From Thermoplasmata archaeon (GTDB lineage: Archaea; Thermoplasmatota; Thermoplasmata; Lutacidiplasmatales; UBA184): 8,022 nt of DNA. The translations under genes were made by a program, and so were the position numbers. The first letter of the stretch is position 1, and the number at the start of each line of letters is the position of its first letter. The DNA lies in contig JASHWY010000190.1 of the NCBI GenBank assembly GCA_030043835.1, positions 1 through 8,022 on the forward strand, in the 5' to 3' direction. A model generated the notes under the pieces. That model saw only the letters and a list, made by a program, of their open reading frames with translations. It was not told the DNA's origin and did not search any database. This document shows, piece after piece, positions 1-6,296 of this stretch.

Positions 1-2
1 AG

Positions 3-308
3 CCCGTAGTGTTCGTCGCCTTCGTCGTGGCGGAGCTTCCGGCGGTGGTCGCGGCGTCGTCCCTCGAGTTGGGGATCCTCTTTCATCGGGCGCGCCAACG
101 CGGTCTTCCGATCGTGAACTTCTACGCCGGCGCCTGGTACGCGGTCCTCGTCACGGTGCCAGGACTCATCGTCGCTGCCGCTCCGATCGTCGTGTTCCAC
201 GTCCTCAGCGCGTCCGGAGCGTGGACCGGCCTCGGGGGAATGACGGTTGTCTCGATCGCCGAGCTGGCGGCGTGCGCGCCGCTCGCCTACGGGAGGGGTG
301 CCTCCTGA
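3..308 (+). CDS. 3' end of an integral membrane protein, function unknown
   Basis: The frame is open to the left edge and ends at TGA 306-308, so this is probably the C-terminal part of a longer gene. A GTG at 9-11 could be a start, but no upstream sequence is available to judge it. The visible ~100 residues are strongly hydrophobic, with about three likely membrane segments (near residues 1-23, 40-66 and 75-93 counted from the GTG). They are separated by a short basic loop (FHRARQRG) and a small Ser/Gly-rich turn. I recognise no catalytic motif or family. The stop overlaps the probable valS start (CTGA), which suggests co-transcription and translational coupling. A membrane location is well supported; the function is not known. 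Confidence 0.6.
   Translation, partial: PVVFVAFVVAELPAVVAASSLELGILFHRARQRGLPIVNFYAGAWYAVLVTVPGLIVAAAPIVVFHVLSASGAWTGLGGMTVVSIAELAACAPLAYGRGAS
292..300 (+). promoter_or_regulatory. Shine-Dalgarno-like sequence for valS
   Basis: GGAGGGGTG lies inside the end of the upstream membrane-protein gene. GGAGG ends 8 nt before CTG 305 and GGTG ends 4 nt before it. Both parts match pieces of the AGGAGGUGAU complement of the 16S rRNA 3' end. This site decides the start: the in-frame ATG at 221 and GTG at 272 have no comparable motif at the right spacing. Confidence 0.5.
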
Positions 309-2989
309 GCGCCCCCACGCTCCCTCCGCGCTTCGAGGCCAAGGAGATCGAGGGTCGCTGGCAGGAAGCGTGGGAGCGACGGGAGGCGTTCCTCGCCCCC
401 CAACGACCCCAGCGCGGCGTCTTCTCCCTCGTGCTACCGCCTCCCAACGTCACGGGGATCCTCACCCTCGGCCACATGCTGGGCGACACGGTGATGGACG
501 TTCTCGCCCGGCAGCACCGGATGCAGCAATCACCCACCCTCTGGGTCCCCGGACTCGATCACGCCGGCCTCGCGACGCAGGTGGAGGTGCGGCGCCAGCT
601 CCAGAAGGAGGGCGTATCGTTCGACGAGCTCCCCGCCGAGGCCCAGCTCGCCGAACTCGTCCGATGGAAGGACGAGCACGAGGCGCGGATCCGGGCTCAG
701 ACGCGCGCGGGGGGCTTCTCGGTCGACTGGTCGCGCTATCGGTACACCATGGACGCCGAGGCCGCCCGCGCGACCCGCGAGGCGTTCGTCCGCCTCTACC
801 GAGCGGGACTCATCTATCGCGGGGAACGCATGGTCAACTGGGACCCCCGCCTCAAGACGGCGGTCTCCGACCTCGAAGTGACCCACCGCGAGGAGGACGG
901 GGTCCTCGACTACGTCCTCTACCCGTGGGCGGACGGGACGCCGGGCGGAGTGGAGGTAGCGACCGTCCGACCCGAGACGATCTTCGGCGACGTCGCGGTG
1001 GCCGTACATCCGGACGATCCGCGGTTCCACGACGCGATCGGCCGCAACGTCGTGATCCCTCTCACCGGCCGCACGGGACCGGTCATCGCTGACTCGGCGG
1101 TCGACCGTGCGTTCGGCGCCGGGGCGCTCAAGATCACGCCCCGAAACGACCCGCTCGACCGCGAGATCTTCCTGCGCCACTCCGAACTCCCGAACCCGCC
1201 CGAGATCCTCGATGGGTCGGGCCACCTGGTCGGCGACTGGGTGCCCCGGGCGTATCGCGGTCTCGATCGCGACGCGGCGCGAAAGGCTGTCCGAACCGAC
1301 CTTACGACGGAACGCTTCCTCCTCCGGTCGGAGCCGTTCCGACACTCGGTGGCCCGCTCCGAGCGGTCCGAGGCGGTGATCGAGCCGCGGCTCTCGACCC
1401 AGTGGTTCGTTCGCATGGGACCGCTCGCCGCCCCGGTCGTCGAGGCGGTCAAGCGGGGGGAGATCCGGATTCACCCCGCCCGCTGGGAGCTCACGTTCTT
1501 CCGGTGGATGGAGGGGATCCAAGATTGGTGCATCTCTCGCCAGATCCGCTGGGGGCACCCGATCCCGGTCGACCGGTGCCGCTCGTGCGGGAAGGAGGTG
1601 GTCGCCGTCGAGGCCCCGGTCGCGCGCCCACACTGCGGGTCGAGGGAGTTGGAAAAGGACCCCGACGTGCTCGACACGTGGTTCACCTCGTGGCTCTGGC
1701 CGTTCGCGGCGCTCGGCTGGCCGGAGCCGACCGCCGATCTCGAGCACTACTACCCGACGAGCGTCCTCGTCACCGGCCGCGACATCATGTTCTTCTGGGT
1801 CGCCCGGATGATGATGTCGGGGTACTTCTTCCTCAACACCCGCCCCTTCTCGGACATCTACTTTACCGGGATGCTTCGCGACGAACGGGGCCGGAGGATG
1901 TCCAAACACCTCGGTAACTCCCCGGATCCCCTCGACGTGATCCACGACCGGGGCGCCGACACCCTGCGATTCGCGCTCGTCTTTCCGAATCCGACCGACG
2001 AGGACGGACCCTTTGGCGGGAACGCCCTCGACGGGGCGCGGAACTTTCTCACCAAGCTCTGGAACGTCGTCCGGTTCGCCCTCCCGTACGTCCCGCCCGG
2101 CGCCTCCCCGCCGGTCGCTGCGCCGCGCCTCGGCCCCGGTAGCGCTCTCGAGAACCGGTGGCTGCTCTCCCGCGCGCGTCGCACTGGCGAGGAGGTGGAC
2201 GCGGCGCTCTCCGCGTTCGAACCCACCCGCGCGGCGACGGTCCTCTTTGGATTCGTCTGGCACGACCTCGCCGACCGGTACGTGGAGATTGCCAAGGAAG
2301 CGCTGCTCGGTCGGAAGGGGGAGACGGCCCAGCGCGAAGCGACCGAGGTCTTGGGGTTCGTCCTCGAGCGAACGCTCCGGCGTCTCCACCCGTTCGTGCC
2401 TCACGTCACGGAGGAATTGTGGCATGCGCTTCCCCACGAGGGAGACCTCCTGGCCCTAGCGCCCTGGCCCCCCGCCGACGAGGCTCCGCTCGACCCGGTC
2501 GCTGAGATCGAGATGGAACCGGTGCTCGAGGCGATCCACTGGCTCCGCAATCTCCGTGCGGAAGGCGGGCTCGCGGCCGACAGGATCCCGCGGGCCTGGA
2601 TTCGGCCGAGCGGCTCCGAGGTAGCGCGGGTGCTCTCGGCCGAACGTGCGACCATCGAACGGCTCGCGAAGGTTCGTCCGCTGACGCTGTTGCGCCCGGA
2701 AGAACCGCCTCCCGCCGAGGTAGGAAGCCGGGTCGCTCCGCTCGGGGAGTGCTTCCTCGAACGCGCGGCCGCGACCGCGGGGAACGCGACGGCGCTCGAG
2801 AGGGAGCGGGAGACGCTCTCGGCCCTCCTTCGGAAGACCGAGGCCCGCCTCGGGGACGGAGGGTTCCGGAGCCGGGCGCCGCCCGAAGTCGTCCGGGAGG
2901 CGGAGGCCAAGGTCGCGGACTTGACCGCCCGGATCCGGCGCATCGACGAGCACTTGAAGACGGAAGGGTCGGGGGCCCGGGACCTATGA
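305..2989 (+). CDS. valS: Valyl-tRNA synthetase (bacterial-type ValRS)
   Basis: Class Ia synthetase that charges tRNA-Val in the cytoplasm (EC 6.1.1.9); 894 aa from CTG 305. In order: N-terminus with EIEGRWQEAWERREAF; Rossmann nucleotide-binding start PPPNVTG with the HIGH-motif equivalent TLGH (54-57); PGLDHAGLATQ; NWDPRLKTAVSDLEV; CP1 editing domain around 190-400 with TVRPETIFGD; DWCISRQIRWGHPIPV; a zinc-ribbon-like segment with C425, C428 and C444; DVLDTWFTS; the KMSKS equivalent RMSKH (531-535); an anticodon-binding helical domain; and a C-terminal coiled coil (about 827-886) with the APPEVV turn typical of bacterial ValRS. The start is chosen because only CTG 305 gives a normal-length N-terminus behind a good ribosome-binding site; alternatives are GTG 272 and ATG 221. 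Oddities: first His of HIGH is Thr, KMSKS is RMSKH, and a zinc-ribbon Cys is Arg441. The identity is certain; the exact start is not. Confidence 0.96.
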   Translation: MSAPTLPPRFEAKEIEGRWQEAWERREAFLAPQRPQRGVFSLVLPPPNVTGILTLGHMLGDTVMDVLARQHRMQQSPTLWVPGLDHAGLATQVEVRRQLQKEGVSFDELPAEAQLAELVRWKDEHEARIRAQTRAGGFSVDWSRYRYTMDAEAARATREAFVRLYRAGLIYRGERMVNWDPRLKTAVSDLEVTHREEDGVLDYVLYPWADGTPGGVEVATVRPETIFGDVAVAVHPDDPRFHDAIGRNVVIPLTGRTGPVIADSAVDRAFGAGALKITPRNDPLDREIFLRHSELPNPPEILDGSGHLVGDWVPRAYRGLDRDAARKAVRTDLTTERFLLRSEPFRHSVARSERSEAVIEPRLSTQWFVRMGPLAAPVVEAVKRGEIRIHPARWELTFFRWMEGIQDWCISRQIRWGHPIPVDRCRSCGKEVVAVEAPVARPHCGSRELEKDPDVLDTWFTSWLWPFAALGWPEPTADLEHYYPTSVLVTGRDIMFFWVARMMMSGYFFLNTRPFSDIYFTGMLRDERGRRMSKHLGNSPDPLDVIHDRGADTLRFALVFPNPTDEDGPFGGNALDGARNFLTKLWNVVRFALPYVPPGASPPVAAPRLGPGSALENRWLLSRARRTGEEVDAALSAFEPTRAATVLFGFVWHDLADRYVEIAKEALLGRKGETAQREATEVLGFVLERTLRRLHPFVPHVTEELWHALPHEGDLLALAPWPPADEAPLDPVAEIEMEPVLEAIHWLRNLRAEGGLAADRIPRAWIRPSGSEVARVLSAERATIERLAKVRPLTLLRPEEPPPAEVGSRVAPLGECFLERAAATAGNATALERERETLSALLRKTEARLGDGGFRSRAPPEVVREAEAKVADLTARIRRIDEHLKTEGSGARDL

Positions 2990-3987
2990 CCCCGGCGAAG
3001 CCGGCTCGACCCCGAGCGAAGCGTCCCGCTCGAGCGGCCCCAGCACCGCACGGGGTGGTCCCGACGATCGGCACGATCCCCCTACCCGGATCTCCCAAGC
3101 CGCACCCCGAGCTCGGCCTCGGCCTCTGGGCGCTGGGCCGCTGGAGCGCAGAGGATGAGGCTCGTACCAAGGCGACGATCGGCCGTGCCTTCGAACTCGG
3201 ATTCCGCTGGTTCGACACCGCGGAAGTCTACGGGAGCGGGCGCTCGGAGCGGATCTTGGGCGACGTCCTCGCGCGCGCGGCGGGGGGCGCCCCGGACGCG
3301 TTCGTCGTAACGAAGGTCTCGTGGGAGCATTTGAGACCGTCCCAGGTACGGGCGAGCCTCGTCAACAGTCTTGAACGGCTGGGCCGTCCCTCGGTCGACC
3401 TCTACCTCGTGCACGCTCCCGACCCTCACGTCCCGCTCTCGGGCACGATGGAGGCCCTCGAGGCGCTCTGGGCTGAGGGGAAGATTGGCGCGATTGGGGT
3501 CTCCAACTTTGGGGTCGGCGAGCTCGAAGCGGCGGCGGGATACCTCCAAAAGGCACGCCTCGTCGTGAACCAGGTGCGCTACAACCTGTTCGACCGGGAC
3601 GAGGCCGAGCCGGTCCGGGAGTACTGCGCGCGCCACGGGATCTTGATCGAGGCGTACACTCCGCTCGCCCGAGGACTCCTACACGGTCGCTACTTGGAGG
3701 GAAAACGAGTCCCGGCCGAGATCCGGCGGTTCGCGGCCCGGCTCTTCGATCCGGGTCGGCTGCCCGAACTCCAAGCCCGCGCTCGGGACCTATCGGACCT
3801 CGCCCAAGAGGCTCACGTCCCCATGGCGTCGCTCGCGCTTCACTGGCTTCGGAGGCAGGGAGCCGTCCCGGTCGTGGGAGCGAGCGAGCCCGGCCAGATC
3901 GACTCGAACCTCGAGGCCTGGGCCCATCGCCCCACGGATGCCGTCCTCGACCGGGCCGACGCGATCGCTCGGGGCGACCGTGCTTAG
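2986..3987 (+). CDS. Aldo/keto reductase
   Basis: NAD(P)H-dependent oxidoreductase of the AKR superfamily with a TIM-barrel fold, 333 aa from ATG 2986; substrate unknown. The catalytic tetrad is visible: D77 (RWFDTAEVYGSGRSE), Y82, K110 (FVVTKVSW) and H143 (DLYLVHAPDPH). Other family signatures are ELGLGLWALG near 42-51, GKIGAIGVSNFG (166-176), VNQVRYNLFDRD (194-205) and, near the C-terminus, PVVGASEPGQIDSNLEA (295-311), where the coenzyme phosphate or adenosine normally binds. The ATG overlaps the valS stop as ATGA, so translation is probably coupled. About 40 residues of basic Pro/Ala/Arg/Lys-rich sequence precede the barrel. If that tail is not real, GTG 3055 is an alternative start, although no ribosome-binding site favours it. 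The family call is secure; physiological role (aldehyde detoxification, sugar or lipid metabolism) cannot be read from the sequence. Confidence 0.92.
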   Translation: MTPAKPARPRAKRPARAAPAPHGVVPTIGTIPLPGSPKPHPELGLGLWALGRWSAEDEARTKATIGRAFELGFRWFDTAEVYGSGRSERILGDVLARAAGGAPDAFVVTKVSWEHLRPSQVRASLVNSLERLGRPSVDLYLVHAPDPHVPLSGTMEALEALWAEGKIGAIGVSNFGVGELEAAAGYLQKARLVVNQVRYNLFDRDEAEPVREYCARHGILIEAYTPLARGLLHGRYLEGKRVPAEIRRFAARLFDPGRLPELQARARDLSDLAQEAHVPMASLALHWLRRQGAVPVVGASEPGQIDSNLEAWAHRPTDAVLDRADAIARGDRA

Positions 3988-4633
3988 GTTGGTCGCCTTC
4001 GACATGGACGGAACGCTCGTCGACGTCGCGAGCTCGTGGGCCGCGGTCCACGACCATTTCGGAGAGCACAACGCCGAGGGGCTGCGACTCTTCCTTCAGA
4101 ACCGGATCGACGATCTCGAGTTCATCCGCTCCGACATCCGGATCTGGTGGCGTCACGCTCCCGATCTCACGATCGAGGATTTGGAGGCGATCTTGGGCGG
4201 CGTTCCGTTGATGCCGGGCGCCGAGCGGCTCCTGAGCGGCCTCCACGCCCGGGGAGTGCGTACGGCGATCGTGAGCGGGGGCATCGACCTTCTCGCGCGG
4301 CGGGTCGGCCGCGAACTCGGGGTCGACGTCGTGCTCGCGAACGGGTTCCGGGTGACCGCGGACGGCCGGCTCACGGGAGAGGGGATCGTCCGGGTCCCGA
4401 TCCAGGACAAGGAGTCGGTCCTCGCGGGGCTTCAGGAGCAGCTCGGCGTCTCGCCCACCGAGACCGCATCCGTCGGGAACTCCGCGATCGACGTCGGCCT
4501 CTTCCGCCGGAGCCGGGTCGGCGTCGCCTTCCTGCCCGAGGACGAGGCGATCCGACGGGCCGCGACGCACATCGTGACCGAGCGCTCCCTCGCTAGCGTC
4601 CTGCCGCTCCTCGAGGCGTTCCCCACCTCCTGA
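3980..4633 (+). CDS. HAD-superfamily phosphatase, SerB-like
   Basis: Haloacid-dehalogenase-fold phosphatase, 217 aa from GTG 3980, which overlaps the AKR stop by 8 nt. Motif I is FDMDGT, with nucleophile D8 and acid/base D10. A helical C1 cap follows (about residues 14-73, with the marked SDIRIWW segment). Motif II is IVSGGID (S99). Motif III lysine is K144 (QDKES). Motif IV is GNSAID (166-171). The core aligns by eye with archaeal phosphoserine phosphatase (MPGAERLLSGL, LANGF, DGRLTGE). Two differences argue against simply calling it SerB: the first Asp of the usual GDxxxD is Asn167, and the cap residue aligning by eye with the substrate-binding Glu of phosphoserine phosphatase appears to be Ala. 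The starting frame is also open from ATG 3938, but GTG 3980 puts M-L-R-L-V just before motif I as expected. The substrate is unknown. Confidence 0.88.
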   Translation: MLRLVAFDMDGTLVDVASSWAAVHDHFGEHNAEGLRLFLQNRIDDLEFIRSDIRIWWRHAPDLTIEDLEAILGGVPLMPGAERLLSGLHARGVRTAIVSGGIDLLARRVGRELGVDVVLANGFRVTADGRLTGEGIVRVPIQDKESVLAGLQEQLGVSPTETASVGNSAIDVGLFRRSRVGVAFLPEDEAIRRAATHIVTERSLASVLPLLEAFPTS

Positions 4634-4648
4634 CCCGCTCCGGGAACG

Positions 4649-4654
4649 CTTATC
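4649..4654 (+). promoter_or_regulatory. TATA-like box (CTTATC) for the aIF2-beta gene
   Basis: In a very GC-rich gap, CGCTTATCCC is centred about 30 nt before ATG 4682. Archaeal TATA boxes sit about 26-30 nt before the transcription start, so the mRNA would begin at or within a few nt of the ATG. The bases just before the ATG (CTAGTTCCCCC) contain no Shine-Dalgarno sequence, which fits a leaderless transcript. The same hexamer recurs upstream of the tRNA at 7259-7264. Confidence 0.55.
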
Positions 4655-4681
4655 CCCCACCTCCGGGTTTCTAGTTCCCCC

Positions 4682-5299
4682 ATGGAACCGTACAGCGCCC
4701 TCCTCGAGCGAGCCCGCGCGAAGCTCCCGCCCGTACGGACGGGCTCCGAGCGATTCCAGGTCCCCGACCCGGATATCATGACGGACGGGAAGAACACGGT
4801 GATCCGCAATTTTCAGGAGATCTGCGGAACGCTTCGCCGCGAACCCGAGCACGTGATCGGCTACCTCGCGAAGGAGTTCGGCTGCCCGGGTGTCCTCGAC
4901 CTCCCCCGAGCCGTGCTCAAGTCCCGCCTCACCAAGGACCAGATCGCGCAGCGGATTCGCGAGTACACGGCCAAGTACGTGATCTGCTCCGAGTGCAAGC
5001 GGCCGGATACGCACCTCGTGAAGGAGGGCCGCTTAACGCTCCTCGTCTGCGAGGCGTGCGGGGCCCAGCGGCCGGTCACGGTACGCCGCGTCGTGACGCC
5101 CGAGAAGCCGAGGGCGCCGGTGGTAGTCGGTGAGGTCTATCGGGTCACCATCGAGGACGTCGGCCGACGGGGGGACGGCGTCGCGAAGAAGGAGGGATTC
5201 GTCATCTTCGTAACGGGAGCGACCCAGCGCGGTTCGACCGTGAACGCGAAGATCACGAAGGTCCTGGGCAACAACGCGTACGCCATCGTCCAACCGTAA
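4682..5299 (+). CDS. eif2b: Translation initiation factor aIF2 subunit beta with TRAM domain
   Basis: Beta subunit of the heterotrimeric archaeal initiation factor aIF2, which delivers Met-tRNAi to the small ribosomal subunit; 205 aa. An N-terminal helix (about 1-20) fits the gamma-subunit contact region. The central alpha/beta domain includes the family signature KNTVIRNFQEICGTLRREP (37-55), then KEFGCPGVLD and LTKDQIAQRIREY. A C4 zinc ribbon follows, with C102 and C105 (CSEC) and C123 and C126 (CEAC). Residues about 148-205 form a TRAM domain (EVYRVTIEDVGRRGDGVAK and onward), a small beta-barrel RNA-binding module. The core factor is usually about 135-140 aa, and the TRAM extension accounts for the excess; such fusions are known in some euryarchaea. 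The start is the first ATG after a TATA-like box, without a ribosome-binding site, so the mRNA is probably leaderless. The gene begins a new unit and is 6 nt from the next gene. Confidence 0.96.
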   Translation: MEPYSALLERARAKLPPVRTGSERFQVPDPDIMTDGKNTVIRNFQEICGTLRREPEHVIGYLAKEFGCPGVLDLPRAVLKSRLTKDQIAQRIREYTAKYVICSECKRPDTHLVKEGRLTLLVCEACGAQRPVTVRRVVTPEKPRAPVVVGEVYRVTIEDVGRRGDGVAKKEGFVIFVTGATQRGSTVNAKITKVLGNNAYAIVQP

Positions 5300-5305
5300 C
5301 GAGAC

Positions 5306-6274
5306 ATGCGGAGCGTCCGCTGGCTGGGCCTGCTCGGCCTCTACATCGGAGCCCAGGCGGTCGGGCTCGCCCTCGCCGACCCGTTTCGGTCCGTCGGGCT
5401 CACCTCGACCTCGAACGCTCAGAGCGTGACCGCTCCCCTCGAGATCATCGCGATCATCGTGGTCGCGCCGCTCGCGATCCTCTTCCTCGCCCGACGTCGA
5501 GGCGGCCTCGGGGCGCTCCGCCAGCTGATCCTCCTCGGGATCGCGGGAGCGCTCCTGTTCACCCTCGACGCGACCTTCTCGCTCTTCCCGCCCGGCCTCA
5601 TCCTACAGCCCCCCTACGCGGCCGAGATCGCGATCGACCCCGCGCTGATCCTTGCGGGGACCGTGAGCGCGAGCCTCTACCTCGCGCTCCTCATGGAGCC
5701 GCAGTGGTACGTCGTCGACCTCGTGGGGTTCCTCGCCGCGGGCTCGCTCATCGCGATCCTCGGAATCTCGTTCGCGATCCTCCCCGCGTTCGTTCTCTTG
5801 ATCGCGCTCATGGTCTACGACGCGATCGCGGTCTACGGGACGAAGCACATGGTCTCGCTGGCCGAGGTCGTGACCGACATGAAGCTCCCGATCCTCATGG
5901 TGATGCCGGAGTCCGCCGGCTACGACTATCCGTCCGCCCCGACGCTGGCCGAGCAACGGACGCAGCCCACGGAGGAGCGCCAGGCGCTCTTCATGGGCCT
6001 CGGGGACGTCGTGATTCCCGGAACGCTCGTCGTCTCCGCGTTCGTCTGGCTGCCGTCGAGCCCCCACGTCCTCGGAATCGGGGCGAACCTCGCGATCGCG
6101 CTGGCCGTTCTCTTGGGCTCGCTCGTCGGCTATGGGGTCCTCATGACCCTCGTGCTCCGCGGCAACCCCCAGGCCGGGCTCCCGCTCCTGAACGGAGGCG
6201 CCCTCGCGGGGTACGTGATCGCGTACCTCCTTACGTTCCATGCCTGGACGCTGGGGTTCACGGGAGCGCTATAA
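5306..6274 (+). CDS. Presenilin-like A22 family intramembrane aspartyl protease
   Basis: Multi-pass membrane protein of 322 aa from the archaeal presenilin/signal-peptide-peptidase homologue family (peptidase A22), which cleaves transmembrane segments of substrate proteins. The paired catalytic motifs are visible in hydrophobic helices: YD at 171-172 (LMVYDAIAVYG) and GLGD at 231-234 (FMGLGDVVIPGT), giving aspartates D172 and D234. The third, PAL-type motif is represented by GLPLLNGGA (291-299), so PLL replaces PAL. About nine hydrophobic segments are apparent, with a polar loop around residues 202-226 between the two catalytic helices, as is typical. The first segment could double as a signal anchor. 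The ATG lies 6 nt after the aIF2-beta stop with only a weak GAG upstream, so co-transcription is likely. Natural substrates are unknown. The family call is firm; activity is inferred from the motifs. Confidence 0.9.
   Translation: MRSVRWLGLLGLYIGAQAVGLALADPFRSVGLTSTSNAQSVTAPLEIIAIIVVAPLAILFLARRRGGLGALRQLILLGIAGALLFTLDATFSLFPPGLILQPPYAAEIAIDPALILAGTVSASLYLALLMEPQWYVVDLVGFLAAGSLIAILGISFAILPAFVLLIALMVYDAIAVYGTKHMVSLAEVVTDMKLPILMVMPESAGYDYPSAPTLAEQRTQPTEERQALFMGLGDVVIPGTLVVSAFVWLPSSPHVLGIGANLAIALAVLLGSLVGYGVLMTLVLRGNPQAGLPLLNGGALAGYVIAYLLTFHAWTLGFTGAL
6269..6274 (+). promoter_or_regulatory. TATA-like box (CTATAA) for deoxyhypusine synthase
   Basis: GCGCTATAACC is centred about 25 nt before GTG 6297, the classic archaeal TATA-to-start distance. 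Its last three bases are the TAA stop of the upstream protease gene. No ribosome-binding site lies directly before GTG 6297 (GGTTCCGGCGGTCC), so a leaderless transcript starting on the GTG is the simplest reading. Confidence 0.5.
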
Positions 6275-6296
6275 CCCCGAACGGTTCCGGCGGTCC

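Noticed and set aside
221..304. Longer valS N-terminus from ATG 221 or GTG 272
   Set aside because: The added residues are Arg/Gly-rich, unlike a synthetase N-terminus, and lie over the coding region of the upstream membrane protein in another frame. No ribosome-binding site fits these starts.
530..2437. 635-aa open frame on the - strand opposite valS
   Set aside because: Long antisense frames are expected at this GC content. Its composition (Arg, Asp, Glu, Pro, Val rich) has no recognisable domain, and valS on the other strand is certain.
3362..5014. 550-aa open frame on the - strand spanning AKR, HAD and aIF2-beta
   Set aside because: It runs antisense to three well-supported genes and across a promoter. 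It is low-complexity Arg/Pro/Gly sequence with no domain.
6240..6296. Longer deoxyhypusine synthase N-terminus from ATG 6240
   Set aside because: It would overlap the protease by 35 nt and add 19 Arg-rich residues. GTG 6297 matches the usual start and has a TATA-like box at the right distance.
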